64,000 nucleotides of DNA. Origin: Pontibacter qinzhouensis (GTDB taxonomy: Bacteria; Bacteroidota; Bacteroidia; Cytophagales; Hymenobacteraceae). Shown here one piece after another: positions 34,499 to 44,204 of this stretch. The translations under genes and the position numbers were made by a program. Positions within the stretch are counted from its first letter, which is position 1. The number at the start of each line of letters is the position of its first letter. Location of the stretch: the NCBI RefSeq assembly GCF_008017455.1, contig NZ_VRTY01000009.1, positions 1 to 64,000 of the forward strand, read 5' to 3'. The notes under the pieces were generated by a model, which was not told where the DNA came from, did no database searches, and saw only the letters and a list, made by a program, of their open reading frames with translations.

Positions 34499-35977
34499 TT
34501 AAGCTTTTTCTGATTCAGGAACCAGCTCCCCTACAATTTTTGCGGAGAGCAGGCAAAGTGGTATACCGCCGCCCGGGTGTACACTGCCACCACAAAAATA
34601 CAGCCCCCTGATGCGCCCACTGAAATTTGGGTGACGCAGAAAAGCTGCCATGCGGTTGTTGGAACTGCTGCCATACAGGGCACCGGCAAAGGAAGAAGTC
34701 TGCTGCTCTATAAGGAGCGGGTCGAGCACCTGCTCGCAGGCTATGAGTGGCTCGAGCGGCACTTGCAGCATACTGCCAAGTTTGTTTAAAACAGCAGTGC
34801 GGGTGGCAGCAATTAGCTGTTGCCAGTTCTGCCCCTGGTTATGCGGCACATTAACCATTACAAACCAGTTCTCGCAACCTGCAGGAGCATCGGTCGGGTC
34901 TAGTTTAGAGGAAATGTTCACATAAACGGTAGGGTCTGGCGCAATGGTTTTGTGTTGAAATATATGCTCAAACTCTTCTTTGTAGTTCTGGCTGAAGAAG
35001 ATGTTGTGCAGGTGCAGCTCCGGGAATGCCCGTTGTATACCCCAGTAAAAGATTAATGCGGAACTGGACCGCGGCTGCTGCAATGTTTTTTCGGGTGCCG
35101 GCTGGTCGGGCAGCAGTTTGCGGTACGTGGGCACTACATCCATGTTACTGACCACTACAGCTGCCTGGTAAGCGCCGTTGTGGGTTTCTACGCCTGTAAC
35201 AGCACCGGCTGCTGTTGTTATGCGCGTTACCTGCTCGTTGTACCGGAACGTAACACCTAACTCCTCTGCCAGCTTTACCAGACTGGCGGCTATAGCGTAA
35301 ATGCCTCCTTTGGGGTAAAAAGCTCCTATGTTATGCTCCAGGTGAGGAATCAGGTTTAAAGTACCGGGTGCCTGGTAGGGGTCGGAGCCGTTGTAGGTGG
35401 CAAACCGATCGAGGAGCTGCACAAAGCGCGGGTCCTGAAACAGCTTCTGGTTAGCGGCGTGCATGTTGGTGGTTAGGCCGAGGTCGGAGAGGCAGCCAAT
35501 CGCCTTCAGCACATCGGGGCTCAGATAGGTACCAGCCTTGTGCAGCGACTTGTGCAGAAATGTATCGGCGGTGCCCTTGTAGAGTCGGGCGCTTTTTGCC
35601 AGTGCCTGCTGCACCGCTTTAGCCGGTACGCCCAGTTGCTGCTCTGCTTCTTCAGCAAACTGCGCCGGGTCGGCATAGGCTTTTAAGGCACTCCCATCTG
35701 GCCAGAAATAATGTGTTACCGGGTCGAGGCGTGTATACCTGAAGTAGGAGGCAGGCGTGCGACCAGCCAATGTAAACAGCTCATCGACGAGGTGGGGCAG
35801 TGTGAACAGCGAAGGCCCTGCATCGAAACGGTAGCCTTGCAGGTTAAACTGCTGCATTTTGCCGCCGAACGTAGTGTTTGCCTCCAGCACTGTTACCTGG
35901 TAGCCCTTTACGGCCAACCGAATGGCAGCGGCTATGCCTCCTATTCCTGAACCTACTACAATGGCTGTTTTCTTCAT
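34499..35977 (-). CDS. CrtD/CrtI-type carotenoid desaturase
   Basis: 492 residues. The N-terminal dinucleotide motif is AIVVGSGIGGIAAAIRLA with GGKMQQF, and the phytoene-desaturase C-terminal motif is YFCGGSVHPGGGIPLCL. The sequence around YRFDAGPSLFTLPHLVDELF fits 1-hydroxycarotenoid 3,4-desaturase (CrtD) better than phytoene desaturase, given the partner. I start at the ATG at 35977, directly before the FAD motif; a longer frame begins 10 codons earlier. It is followed by the CruF-like gene. Confidence 0.87.
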   Translation of the reverse strand: MKKTAIVVGSGIGGIAAAIRLAVKGYQVTVLEANTTFGGKMQQFNLQGYRFDAGPSLFTLPHLVDELFTLAGRTPASYFRYTRLDPVTHYFWPDGSALKAYADPAQFAEEAEQQLGVPAKAVQQALAKSARLYKGTADTFLHKSLHKAGTYLSPDVLKAIGCLSDLGLTTNMHAANQKLFQDPRFVQLLDRFATYNGSDPYQAPGTLNLIPHLEHNIGAFYPKGGIYAIAASLVKLAEELGVTFRYNEQVTRITTAAGAVTGVETHNGAYQAAVVVSNMDVVPTYRKLLPDQPAPEKTLQQPRSSSALIFYWGIQRAFPELHLHNIFFSQNYKEEFEHIFQHKTIAPDPTVYVNISSKLDPTDAPAGCENWFVMVNVPHNQGQNWQQLIAATRTAVLNKLGSMLQVPLEPLIACEQVLDPLLIEQQTSSFAGALYGSSSNNRMAAFLRHPNFSGRIRGLYFCGGSVHPGGGIPLCLLSAKIVGELVPESEKA

Positions 35978-36151
35978 GAAACCGAATGTACATGCTTTTT
36001 CCTCCACTCAAAACTGCTTTAAGCCGGAAAGGTTTTAGAAGTCAGCAATTTTTGGCTTCTGCAGGAAAATCTAAAATATGTTACCTTAAATTTTCCAGAA
36101 TCTGGCATCCACTAAAAAGTGTAGTGGCTATGCGAGCAGTTACACCGGTTT

Positions 36152-36208
36152 ACCCTTGGCGTAAAATTAGCTATTTCGCTTTGGAAGGCTGTTTTTATTT
36201 AAATAATT
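36152..36208 (-). repeat. Repeat A copy 12
   Basis: Plus-strand reading: ACCCTTGGCG, TTTGGAAGGCTG, TTTAAATAATT. It is in the less common orientation: the AATTATT end faces the SRPBCC gene 3' end. Confidence 0.8.
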
Positions 36209-36250
36209 GGCAGCTTGCTGGTTGTTTTGAGGAATGAAGTGCCTGCTGGC

Positions 36251-36685
36251 TTAGTTAAACATGCGTTTATACACCGGTTTCCGGCTGCCGAACTGCAGCA
36301 CCATCATGGGGTAAAGCAGGGCATCCAGGGCTTTAAACCTGGTGCGGTATTCGATAATATCGTGAATAATGGCACCATCTCCTTCTTTGGTTACCAGGTG
36401 TTTGTGCCGCCAGTAGCGCAAAGGTGTTGGCACCTCCAGCCCTTCGTCCACAAAATAGGCCGCTGTATCTGTTATGGCACGCTCAGTTATCAGGCTGGTC
36501 CATCTAAAAGTTCTGAACCCTGTCAGCAGTTCCACCTCCACCACATCGCCGGGGTAACTCCCATCGAAGCGCAGCAGCCGCAGCCGGGGGTAGGGTGGCG
36601 AAAGCTTTCGGAACAAGCTCTCGTCGAAGCCATTGAAAACAGAAAGGTAATCTTGCTTAACGGAGGTGCGGAGGTGCAAGTGCAT
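36251..36685 (-). CDS. SRPBCC-fold (ligand-binding) protein
   Basis: 144 residues starting MHLHLRTSVKQDYLSVFNGF. The layout (VFNGFDESLFRKLSPPYPRL, then RFDGSYPGDVVEVEL and HDIIEYRTR) is that of SRPBCC/START-like proteins that accompany Bacteroidota carotenoid clusters. It would bind a hydrophobic ligand; a link to pigment is inference from position. I start at the ATG at 36685, as the 16 codons further upstream look non-coding. Single gene between repeats. Confidence 0.7.
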   Translation of the reverse strand: MHLHLRTSVKQDYLSVFNGFDESLFRKLSPPYPRLRLLRFDGSYPGDVVEVELLTGFRTFRWTSLITERAITDTAAYFVDEGLEVPTPLRYWRHKHLVTKEGDGAIIHDIIEYRTRFKALDALLYPMMVLQFGSRKPVYKRMFN

Positions 36686-36829
36686 AGGTAGGTTTGGGTT
36701 AGAGCGTATGAGATTAACTGACTTGCATAACAACAGTAGTTGCAGAAAGGTTTGCTAACTGTTTCTGTACCAGGTTAAAAGCAGAAATTACCTGGCTAAA
36801 TGCCTGGTGCTTAGCCAGCGGGGAGTTTC

Positions 36830-36887
36830 AATTTTTCTAATGAAAATAGCCTTCAGAAGCTTTTACAGCTATTTTTTGCCAAGGGTA
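36830..36887 (+). repeat. Repeat A copy 13
   Basis: AATTTTTCTAATGAAAATAG, core CCTTCAGAAGC, end GCCAAGGGT. The GGGT end adjoins the helicase terminator. Confidence 0.8.
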
Positions 36888-36901
36888 AAGGGTGTTTACA
36901 C

Positions 36902-36940
36902 AAAAAAAAGCCTCTGCAGCTACCAGGCATGCAGAGGCTT
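36902..36940 (-). terminator. Terminator of the SNF2 helicase gene
   Basis: AAGCCTCTGCA (36908-36918) pairs with TGCAGAGGCTT (36930-36940). A run of T8 follows on the minus strand. 22 nt after the helicase stop. Confidence 0.9.
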
Positions 36941-36962
36941 CTACTTAAAAAGAACCTTGTTG

Positions 36963-39899
36963 TTAACTCAACAGGTTGTCGATGTCTTCTTTGGTGAGGC
37001 TCTTCATGACGGTTTCGTCGGTGCTGATCAGGTCGGTTACCAACTGAATTTTTCGCCCTTGCAGCGCCAGTATTTTTTCTTCTACGGTATCTTTCGAAAT
37101 AAACTTGTAGGCAAACACCTGATTTTTCTGCCCAATGCGGTGGGCTCTGTCTACAGCCTGTGCCTCTACAGCCGGGTTCCACCAGGGGTCCAGTATAAAC
37201 ACATAGTCTGCTGCTGTCAGGTTTAAGCCTACGCCACCTGCCTTCAGCGAAATCAGGAATACTTGTATGGCGGCATCTGTCTGGAAACGCTCTACCTGCT
37301 GCTGCCTGTTTTTGGTGTTACCATCCAAGTAGGCATAGGTTATCTCCCGCTCATCTAAGGCGTGCTTTATAATTTCGAGGTGCTTTACAAACTGACTGAA
37401 TATAAGGACCTTGTGGCCTTTGCACACCACACTCTTTGTCATCCGCAGCACCTCTTTCAGCTTACCAGATTCTCCTTCGTACCCTTCGTCGGTCATAAGC
37501 GGGTGGTTGGCGATCTGGCGCAGTTTGGTGAGGCCCTGCAAGAGCATAAACTGGGTGTTGCCTGGGCCATGTTCCTCCAGGTTCGTCAGTATTTTGTTGC
37601 GGTAATACGATTTTGTTTCTTCGTAGGCATGTTCCTGCTCCTCTGTCATTTTGCAGAAACTAATGTTCTCCACTTTCTCAGGGAGCTCTGTTGCCACCTG
37701 CGACTTGTGCCTGCGCAGTATAAAGGGTTTTATCAGGGCATGTAGTTTCCTTATCTTCTGCTCATCTTTCTCCTTCTCGATCGGTTTCAGGAACTCATTG
37801 CGGAAAAAGTGCTGGTTGCCAAGCAGACCCGGGTTAATAAACGACATCTGCGACCACAGGTCCATGGTACTGTTTTCTACTGGCGTACCTGTCAGGATCA
37901 GGCGGTAACGCGATTTTAACGAACGCACCGAACGCGAGGTATTGGAATCGGGGTTTTTTATAGCTTGCGACTCATCCAGGATGATATAATCGAAGTAGTA
38001 ATTCTTTAGGATACCTGCATCCAGCCGCACAATACCGTAGGAGGTTAGCACCACATCGTAGTTCTTAAACTGCTCCACGTCTTTGTCGCGGTAGGTGCCG
38101 GTGTAGGAGAGCACGCGCAGATTTGGCGTAAACTTCTGAGCTTCGTTCTGCCAGTTGTAAATGAGCGAGGTAGGCATAACCAGCAGTGTGGCTGAATCTG
38201 CCCCATGCTCTTTGCGGTGCTGCAGCATAGCCAACGCCTGTACCGTTTTACCAAGGCCCATGTCATCGGCCAGGCAACCTCCAAACTTGTAGTCTTTTAC
38301 AAAGTGCAGCCAGTTGTAACCGGCCTTCTGGTACGGGCGCAGTTCGCCTCTAAACCCGGCAGGCAAGGGCTTGTCTTCTATTACCTCAAACTCGCGGAGT
38401 TTTTCGAGCTTGCGGCTCATGGTAACAGTTGCTAGGCTGCCATTCTGCAGGTCGTTTACCAGGGCCATGTGGTGCTTCTTCAGCGTGAGCAGTTGGTCGC
38501 CTTCCGAAAAAGCGAACAGCTCAATATATTGCGTAAACCACTCTTCCGGAATAATGGCAATTTGCCCGTTTGGCAGCACAAACTCGTTGTTCTTAGTAAG
38601 AATATGCGATTTGAGTTTAATAAACGGTATCGAAAACTCCCCAAACTGCACTTTACCATAAATATCGAACCAGTCATTGTTTTCGGTGATACCTACGCTT
38701 ACAGATATTTCGCCAATAAAATAGTTTTTGGCGCTCTTCTCCGATTGGCGTACAATAAACCCAAGCTGTTCCAGCTCCTGCAGGTGGCTGTTGAGCCACG
38801 AAAAGGCCGAGCTTTTTTCTAAAACCGCTTTGCCATTCTTTACTTCCAGAGCTCGTTTCGATAGTTCCTTTATAAACTCCTTCTCATGGTTTACATCCCG
38901 GATCAGCCGATGGAACACATACGAGTCAGCAGTTTTTTCCATGCTCACACTTACGCGTTTCAGCTCCTGTGTCTCCACCATGTGGTCTCCGTACAGAAAC
39001 GACAGGTTAAACAGAATTTTATCAGCAGAAACCTGCCGGTCTTGTCTGGCCTCTGAGTTGTTGCCGTTTAGGGCGGGCAATGTAAGCGCATCTGCAGCCC
39101 GCAACTCAGAGAAGGTCAGGTACGGGTTAGGCTTGTATTTCTGCGACCTGATATCGAAGCCTTTGGCATACACATCAAACGACTCGACCAGTGGCACCAC
39201 AAATTTGCTGTAGTAGTTGTCTTCTACAGATCGGGGTATCACAATAAATTTTTTATTTAGGAATGGCTGCAGCTTTTTGCCGTCTATAGGCTTGTCGAAA
39301 CCATAAATTGTATCGTTTAGCAGCAGCCAGGCAGGCTCATAGCCAACCAAAGTAGCATGCCGGTACTGAAACTCGAGTTTCTGACCAGCATATTTTATAG
39401 TCGGGAAATAATGCGTATTGCTCTCGTTGCGCATAAAATGAAAAAGCACAGTGGCTTTTTCGGGCGCCATGGTAATGCGCTTCCAGGTAGGCTCTCCGTC
39501 TTTGCCCATAATAAACGTCGTTTTGCCCTTCAGCAGGTCCAGAATCTTGCTCATCCGGACCTGAATGTAATGATGAATTTCTTCCTGAAGCCCTTTGTCG
39601 CCTTTCTCCGGATCGTATACTTTCAGGAAAAAGTCAACTGGTGTTAATTTTTTGACGGAGAATTTTTTGAGAACTGCATCCTGTTGAATCTGATCGATGA
39701 GCGGAATCAGTTTAAAGTCTTTCTCATCGAGTCGAGATGCAAATTCTTTGGCATTTTTAGCCGAGATGTTTTGGTGCTGAAGTGTTAACTGCCCTTTGCC
39801 ATTTACCTGTATCACAAACGATTCGAACAGGTAACCAAGGTACTCGTGTTCGAAAAGAGAATAAACTATCTGAAAAGGTTGGGTTGTGTAAACGTTCAT
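36963..39899 (-). CDS. SNF2-family DEAD/DEAH helicase-like ATPase
   Basis: 978 residues. The first 500 or so are a variable region often called SNF2 N-terminal or bacterial SNF2 helicase-associated. The ATPase follows with Walker A DDMGLGKTVQALAML (Lys near 551), the DEAH-type box YIILDESQAIKN, LTGTPVENSTMDLWSQ (motif III region) and the C-terminal lobe with FSQFVKHLEII, FLISLKAGGVGLNLTAADYV and DRAHRIGQ. It probably remodels DNA-protein or transcription complexes, as RapA does; no nuclease or phage defence partner is adjacent. A TATTTTTG box lies 23 nt ahead of the start. Confidence 0.94.
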   Translation of the reverse strand: MNVYTTQPFQIVYSLFEHEYLGYLFESFVIQVNGKGQLTLQHQNISAKNAKEFASRLDEKDFKLIPLIDQIQQDAVLKKFSVKKLTPVDFFLKVYDPEKGDKGLQEEIHHYIQVRMSKILDLLKGKTTFIMGKDGEPTWKRITMAPEKATVLFHFMRNESNTHYFPTIKYAGQKLEFQYRHATLVGYEPAWLLLNDTIYGFDKPIDGKKLQPFLNKKFIVIPRSVEDNYYSKFVVPLVESFDVYAKGFDIRSQKYKPNPYLTFSELRAADALTLPALNGNNSEARQDRQVSADKILFNLSFLYGDHMVETQELKRVSVSMEKTADSYVFHRLIRDVNHEKEFIKELSKRALEVKNGKAVLEKSSAFSWLNSHLQELEQLGFIVRQSEKSAKNYFIGEISVSVGITENNDWFDIYGKVQFGEFSIPFIKLKSHILTKNNEFVLPNGQIAIIPEEWFTQYIELFAFSEGDQLLTLKKHHMALVNDLQNGSLATVTMSRKLEKLREFEVIEDKPLPAGFRGELRPYQKAGYNWLHFVKDYKFGGCLADDMGLGKTVQALAMLQHRKEHGADSATLLVMPTSLIYNWQNEAQKFTPNLRVLSYTGTYRDKDVEQFKNYDVVLTSYGIVRLDAGILKNYYFDYIILDESQAIKNPDSNTSRSVRSLKSRYRLILTGTPVENSTMDLWSQMSFINPGLLGNQHFFRNEFLKPIEKEKDEQKIRKLHALIKPFILRRHKSQVATELPEKVENISFCKMTEEQEHAYEETKSYYRNKILTNLEEHGPGNTQFMLLQGLTKLRQIANHPLMTDEGYEGESGKLKEVLRMTKSVVCKGHKVLIFSQFVKHLEIIKHALDEREITYAYLDGNTKNRQQQVERFQTDAAIQVFLISLKAGGVGLNLTAADYVFILDPWWNPAVEAQAVDRAHRIGQKNQVFAYKFISKDTVEEKILALQGRKIQLVTDLISTDETVMKSLTKEDIDNLLS

Positions 39900-40022
39900 G
39901 CCAAAAACTAAGTGATGGACATCAAAAATAACGCTAAATCAACTATTTTCCTAGAAAAATCTGCCTTTTCACTAACTATAGCTTGTTATTTATAAATATT
40001 TATAAAGTGCTAACCAACAAGC

Positions 40023-41246
40023 TTATATATTCTCAGTTACCGACATAGAGGCTGCTTTATAAGCTGGCCTGATGGAAACTAACAACGTGATAATTACGAT
40101 GGCCAGCCCGGTAAATACAAAATCACTTACCTGCATTTTAACTGGGTAAGAGTCAACAATAGAGGTGGCCATTCCCATCGAAACCAAGCCGAAGCTTTCC
40201 TGCAGGTTGCACACCAGCATACCCAACGAGAGCCCATACGTGGCACCAATAAAGGCAACCAAGGCCCCTTCGAACAGGAAAATATTACGGATAGTTGTTG
40301 CCGTAGCTCCCATAGAGGCCAGTATGGCGATATCTTTTTTCTTATCTATTACGAGCATCGACAGGGAGAAGAAGATGTTGAGGGAGGCTATAAGCAGAAT
40401 GAAGGCGAACGTAATAAACACGAACAGCTTCTCGACCTTTACGGCACGCAGCAAACTGGTGTGCTGCTCATCGCTGTTCTGCACCAGAAACGCCGAACCC
40501 AATGTGGCTTGCAAGGCTTTTTTTACGGTTTCTATCTTTTCTCCCTCCTCTACTTTAATTTCGAGGGAGGTACGCCGCCTGCCATACTCCAGCAGTTCTT
40601 CGGCAAAATTAAGCGGCACAAACACATAGGCATCGTCGTATTGCCGTTCTATGGCAAACACGCCGCCCGGCCTTATGGGCAAACTGTTAAACGAGCCTTC
40701 GGGGTTTAGCGGGTTAAACTTAGTGTTGCGCGGGTACAGAAACTGCAGCGACACAAACTGGTTAGATGGCCTGATGGAGAGCTGGTACTGCACGCCACGC
40801 CCCACCACAGCGAAAAACTCATCGTTGCGATAAAGTTCAAAGTTGCCCTCCACAATGGCAGAATCGATCTTATTCTGTTGAAAAAAGTTCTCGCTTACTC
40901 CTTTTACCTTCACCACCATCTGGCGGTCGTTGTAGCGCAGCAGGGCATTGTCTTCTATCACTTCCGATACCACAGCCACGCCTGGGGTGCGGCGAATGCG
41001 GTTCATAAACTCGGTATCGGTTTCAAACGATTTGCCCTCTACCACCGATATTTTCAGGTCCGGGTCGAAGCTGCTGTAGATGGCCCGGATAAGGTCTTCG
41101 AGGCCGTTGAATACGGAGAGTACAATAATCAGGGCCATGGTGCCTACGGCTACCCCGATCATGGCGATATTGGAGATGATACTGATGATGTTCCTCTTCT
41201 TTCTGGAGAAAAAATATCGTTTCGCTATCAGAAAAGGTACATTCAT
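40023..41246 (-). CDS. LolC/LolE-type ABC transporter permease (FtsX family)
   Basis: 407 residues with the classic layout: one N-terminal helix (IISNIAMIGVAVGTMALIIVL), a large periplasmic MacB-like domain (about 50-270), then three helices ending AYKAASMSVTENI. The opening FLIAKRYFFSRKKRNIISIIS is typical of lipoprotein-releasing system permeases. It would extract lipoproteins from the inner membrane with a LolD ATPase, which is not in the window. It is last in the rbfA-methyltransferase run with a 132-bp repeat-rich gap. Confidence 0.85.
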   Translation of the reverse strand: MNVPFLIAKRYFFSRKKRNIISIISNIAMIGVAVGTMALIIVLSVFNGLEDLIRAIYSSFDPDLKISVVEGKSFETDTEFMNRIRRTPGVAVVSEVIEDNALLRYNDRQMVVKVKGVSENFFQQNKIDSAIVEGNFELYRNDEFFAVVGRGVQYQLSIRPSNQFVSLQFLYPRNTKFNPLNPEGSFNSLPIRPGGVFAIERQYDDAYVFVPLNFAEELLEYGRRRTSLEIKVEEGEKIETVKKALQATLGSAFLVQNSDEQHTSLLRAVKVEKLFVFITFAFILLIASLNIFFSLSMLVIDKKKDIAILASMGATATTIRNIFLFEGALVAFIGATYGLSLGMLVCNLQESFGLVSMGMATSIVDSYPVKMQVSDFVFTGLAIVIITLLVSIRPAYKAASMSVTENI

Positions 41247-41249
41247 TGG

Positions 41250-41378
41250 CTGATTGTTAGTTGCTGGTTGCTAGTAGCTATTTGTTAAATTGTTAACCTG
41301 CTAAATGGTTGAGTTTAATAGTTATTATGTACTCTGTAGGGCGAATTAACAATTCAACAATCATCAACCAACAATCAA
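41250..41378. repeat. CAACAATC / TTGATTG low-complexity spacer
   Basis: Inverted halves: TTGTTAGTTGCTGGTTGCTA on the left and CAACAATCATCAACCAAC on the right, around TAAATTGTTAACC. The same words occur beside Repeat A copies elsewhere; no copy of A is here. Confidence 0.5.
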
Positions 41379-42188
41379 TTACTTCCAGGCTTTCACGATC
41401 AGGCCTGTGCCGGATGCGTGGTTACCGTTAACGTCCATCCAGTTCAGCAGCAGGCATACCGGGAAAGTAACCAGGTAGTAGAACGGCAAAAGCAGGAAGA
41501 AGATTTTAGATACGCCCAGCATCTGCAATGGGTACTTCATAGAGAGTCGCCACGACACCTGCCCTGGTTTACCATACGAGTACCGCGCCTCCACTCTACG
41601 GAAACCGGCACGCTGCAGTTTACCGTGTATCTCCTGTATGCCATAGCCATCGCGCACGTGCTCTTCAATAAAAGAGCTTTCGTCGCCACTATGCACATCG
41701 GAGCCGCCCTGGTCGGAAGGGGTAGAAATAATGAGCATGCCACCAGACCGGAGCGAGGCGTGAATGTTTTTGAACACCTGCACATCTTCCTCTATGTGCT
41801 CCATTACATCCACAGAAAGTACCAGGTCGAAGCTGTTGGGTTGCCGGAACTGTACCAGGTCTGCGATGCGGAACACTACATTCTGGCGGTCGATAGCTCT
41901 GAAAAAACGGTTGCTGTCTGATACCTGCTCTTCTTTTACATCTACGGCCAATACGCTCCACTTATTGCTCATGCTCGTCAGGAAGTAAGTGTACTGCCCG
42001 AAACCAGAACCGGCATCGAGTATGTACTGCTCTTTTTCTTTACGGGTTACAGCCCAGGCTTTGAGCTCTTTGTGCACGTGCCAGGCACGCAGCAGCAGCA
42101 GGTCGAGCAGGTGGTAAAATATGCGTCTAAGAAAAGGGGTCTGGTTGAACACGTCGCCCAGAATCCGCTTTATCGGATCATACTGCAT
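41379..42188 (-). CDS. Class I SAM-dependent methyltransferase
   Basis: 269 residues. Motif I is ILDAGSGFGQYTYFL, followed by VLAVDVKEEQ and the Methyltransf_11 acidic step LVLSVDVMEHIEED. The C-terminal 70 residues contain two hydrophobic stretches (FFLLLPFYYLVTFPVCLLL), so it may sit at the membrane and act on a lipid or quinone; the substrate is unknown. It starts 18 nt after the rbfA stop, so it belongs to that operon. Confidence 0.87.
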   Translation of the reverse strand: MQYDPIKRILGDVFNQTPFLRRIFYHLLDLLLLRAWHVHKELKAWAVTRKEKEQYILDAGSGFGQYTYFLTSMSNKWSVLAVDVKEEQVSDSNRFFRAIDRQNVVFRIADLVQFRQPNSFDLVLSVDVMEHIEEDVQVFKNIHASLRSGGMLIISTPSDQGGSDVHSGDESSFIEEHVRDGYGIQEIHGKLQRAGFRRVEARYSYGKPGQVSWRLSMKYPLQMLGVSKIFFLLLPFYYLVTFPVCLLLNWMDVNGNHASGTGLIVKAWK

Positions 42189-42206
42189 AAATGAGGCGTT
42201 GCAAGG

Positions 42207-42626
42207 CTAGCGGGTGGTGTTTTCGTCTTCTTCGTCTTCAGAAGCATCCTCGTTTTCGGCATCGTTCTCGTTGGCAGGAGGTATTTCCAGGCCGGAGAAT
42301 AACTTATCCATCTGGGCAGCATACTCGGCGCTGTCATCGAGGTAAAATGCCAGAGCCGGTATTACCCGCACCTGGTTCTTGATGCGCTGCGCCAGGTGGT
42401 GACGAAGGGTTTTGGTGTTTTCCTTTATCTCATGCAGCACCGCTTTGTTGTCGGTAGTCATCAGGAGACTCAGGTACACACGCGCCAGCCCCAGATCGGG
42501 AGATACACGCACCACACTAACTGATATATAGGCCCCTCCGAAAAGATGCGGCACTTCCCTCTGGAAGATGTCGGCCAGCTCTTTCTGAATGAGGCGTGAG
42601 AATTTCTGTTGTCTTTTACTTTCCAT
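42207..42626 (-). CDS. rbfA: 30S ribosome-binding factor A
   Basis: Late maturation factor for the 30S subunit. 139 residues starting MESKRQQKFSRLIQKELADI; the KH-like core VVRVSPDLGLARVYLSLL and the closing DDSAEYAAQMDKLF are characteristic. The acidic tail (ENDAENEDASEDEEDENTT) is common in this phylum. I start at 42626; four codons upstream are not conserved. It heads an operon with a methyltransferase and the Lol-type permease. Confidence 0.95.
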   Translation of the reverse strand: MESKRQQKFSRLIQKELADIFQREVPHLFGGAYISVSVVRVSPDLGLARVYLSLLMTTDNKAVLHEIKENTKTLRHHLAQRIKNQVRVIPALAFYLDDSAEYAAQMDKLFSGLEIPPANENDAENEDASEDEEDENTTR

Positions 42627-42728
42627 ACGAAGATGCAAATATCATATTAATTTCGCATTTTTACCCCAAAAGTAGCTTACTCATTTCGGAGAAGGTACGT
42701 TTATCTCGCTTTCTAACTCTAATAACTC

Positions 42729-44141
42729 TTGATTAGTTACTTCCGAAGCATATTGCCTTCCCGACTGATCCTGCTGGTTTTACTCTACCTGGCCATACGA
42801 GTTCCGCTTATTTTACTGGGAGTGCCTGCCACTGTACCCGAGCTTAAATTTATGCTGATAGGGGAGCGTATGGCCGATGGGTTTGCCATGTACCGCGAAA
42901 TTTATGACAGTACTGCTCCGCTTGCTGCTTTAGTGTACTGGCTCATAGACCTGGTGGCCGGCCGCTCTTACCTGACGTACCGGCTGGTGGCAGCAGCGCT
43001 GCTGCTGGCGCAGGCGCTCCTGCTCAATTCAACTTTTATCCGGAACAAGGTTTACGCAGAAAGCAATTACCTGCCCGCCCTGCTGTACCTTACCTTTGGC
43101 TGCCTTACCCTGGAGTTCGAGATGCTCACGCCGCTGCTCCTTGGTAATACATTTGTTATATTGTCGTTGCCATACTTTATAACTGTTGCGCGCGAGGGGC
43201 TCGATAACAGCCGCCTGTTTATTGGTGGGTTTATGCTGGGGCTGGCGGCGCTAAGCTTTCTGCCTTTGGGGCTTTTTCTGCTGCTGGGGCTTTTTGCTGT
43301 TATTCTGTTTGCCTCCGCCGCCTTCAGGAGTTCGCTTCTCATGCTTTGTGGCTTTGCCTTTCCGTATGCCATGCTTCTGTCTTACTACCTTTTTACGGGG
43401 GCGGTTGGCAGTTTTCTGGAGCTGCACCTGTTGCGGCCATGGCAGTTTGAAGTTTCGTTTCTGATACCACCCGCCGACCTGGCTAAGCTACTGGTCCTAC
43501 CGGGCCTCGTGCTGGCGCTGTCGTTGTTCAGTATGCTCTCGCTGGCGCAACGGCTGGTGTTCCAGGTTAAGTTTCAGCAGCTGATGGTGGTGTGGCTCAT
43601 TGTAAGTCTTCTGGTTATTATTTCAAGAGATCAGGTATCGGCTGCTTCGTTCCTGGTGCTGCTGCCACCGCTGGCTTACTTCAGCGAGTTTTTGTTTACC
43701 AGCCGCTTTAAACCCTGGATACTCTCGCTAATGTACCTTGTGCTGCTGGCAGGCGTGGTGGTGCTGCGTTACCGGCAGCCACTGGGTATTGGCTCCCTGG
43801 TCAAAATCGACGAGTCCAGAATTTTGTTGCCTGTTTCTCCTGCGCAGGCTATTAAAGGAGCTTCGGTGCTCGTGCTGGGCAACGACATTACCTACTACAC
43901 CCACAACACGCTGGCCACACCTTACCTCAACTGGCAACTCGCACAACGGCACTTTGGCAGGCTGAATGAATATGACGCTGTATTTGCCCTGTACCGGAAC
44001 TTCAAAAAAGAACCGCCAAGGTATATTATTGACAAAGTCGGCCTGTTGGAAGAACTTAAATATAAGCTTCCTACTATTTTCGATGCTTACGAACCTACAG
44101 ATGTTCCTGCGGTTTATAAGAGACAGGGAAAGGAGTTATAA
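42729..44141 (+). CDS. Polytopic membrane protein, DUF6427-like
   Basis: 470 residues with about 11-12 membrane helices and a 60-residue soluble C terminus (LAQRHFGRLNEYDAVFALYR). The beginning MISYFRSILPSRLILL fits the Bacteroidota DUF6427 family, which supports the TTG at 42729 as start. ELKFMLIGERMADGFAMYRE and YDSTAPLAALVYWL form an early loop like those of GT-C type glycosyltransferases, so a role in envelope sugar or lipid handling is conceivable but unproven. Single gene, divergent from rbfA. Confidence 0.65.
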   Translation: MISYFRSILPSRLILLVLLYLAIRVPLILLGVPATVPELKFMLIGERMADGFAMYREIYDSTAPLAALVYWLIDLVAGRSYLTYRLVAAALLLAQALLLNSTFIRNKVYAESNYLPALLYLTFGCLTLEFEMLTPLLLGNTFVILSLPYFITVAREGLDNSRLFIGGFMLGLAALSFLPLGLFLLLGLFAVILFASAAFRSSLLMLCGFAFPYAMLLSYYLFTGAVGSFLELHLLRPWQFEVSFLIPPADLAKLLVLPGLVLALSLFSMLSLAQRLVFQVKFQQLMVVWLIVSLLVIISRDQVSAASFLVLLPPLAYFSEFLFTSRFKPWILSLMYLVLLAGVVVLRYRQPLGIGSLVKIDESRILLPVSPAQAIKGASVLVLGNDITYYTHNTLATPYLNWQLAQRHFGRLNEYDAVFALYRNFKKEPPRYIIDKVGLLEELKYKLPTIFDAYEPTDVPAVYKRQGKEL

Positions 44142-44145
44142 GTAG

Positions 44146-44204
44146 AATTATTCTAATGAAAATGGCCTTCCAGAGGCTTTTCGCGCTTTTGGTAGCTGAG
44201 GGTC
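44146..44204 (+). repeat. Repeat A copy 14
   Basis: AATTATTCTAATGAAAATG, core GCCTTCCAGAGGC, end GCTGAGGGT. It begins 4 nt after the stop of the DUF6427-like gene and runs into a Repeat E hairpin. Confidence 0.85.

Noticed and set aside
36963-39899. SNF2-type helicase as part of a phage-defence island (DISARM, Druantia or similar)
   Set aside because: No methyltransferase, nuclease or DUF partner of such systems is adjacent; neighbours are carotenoid and Lol-type genes.
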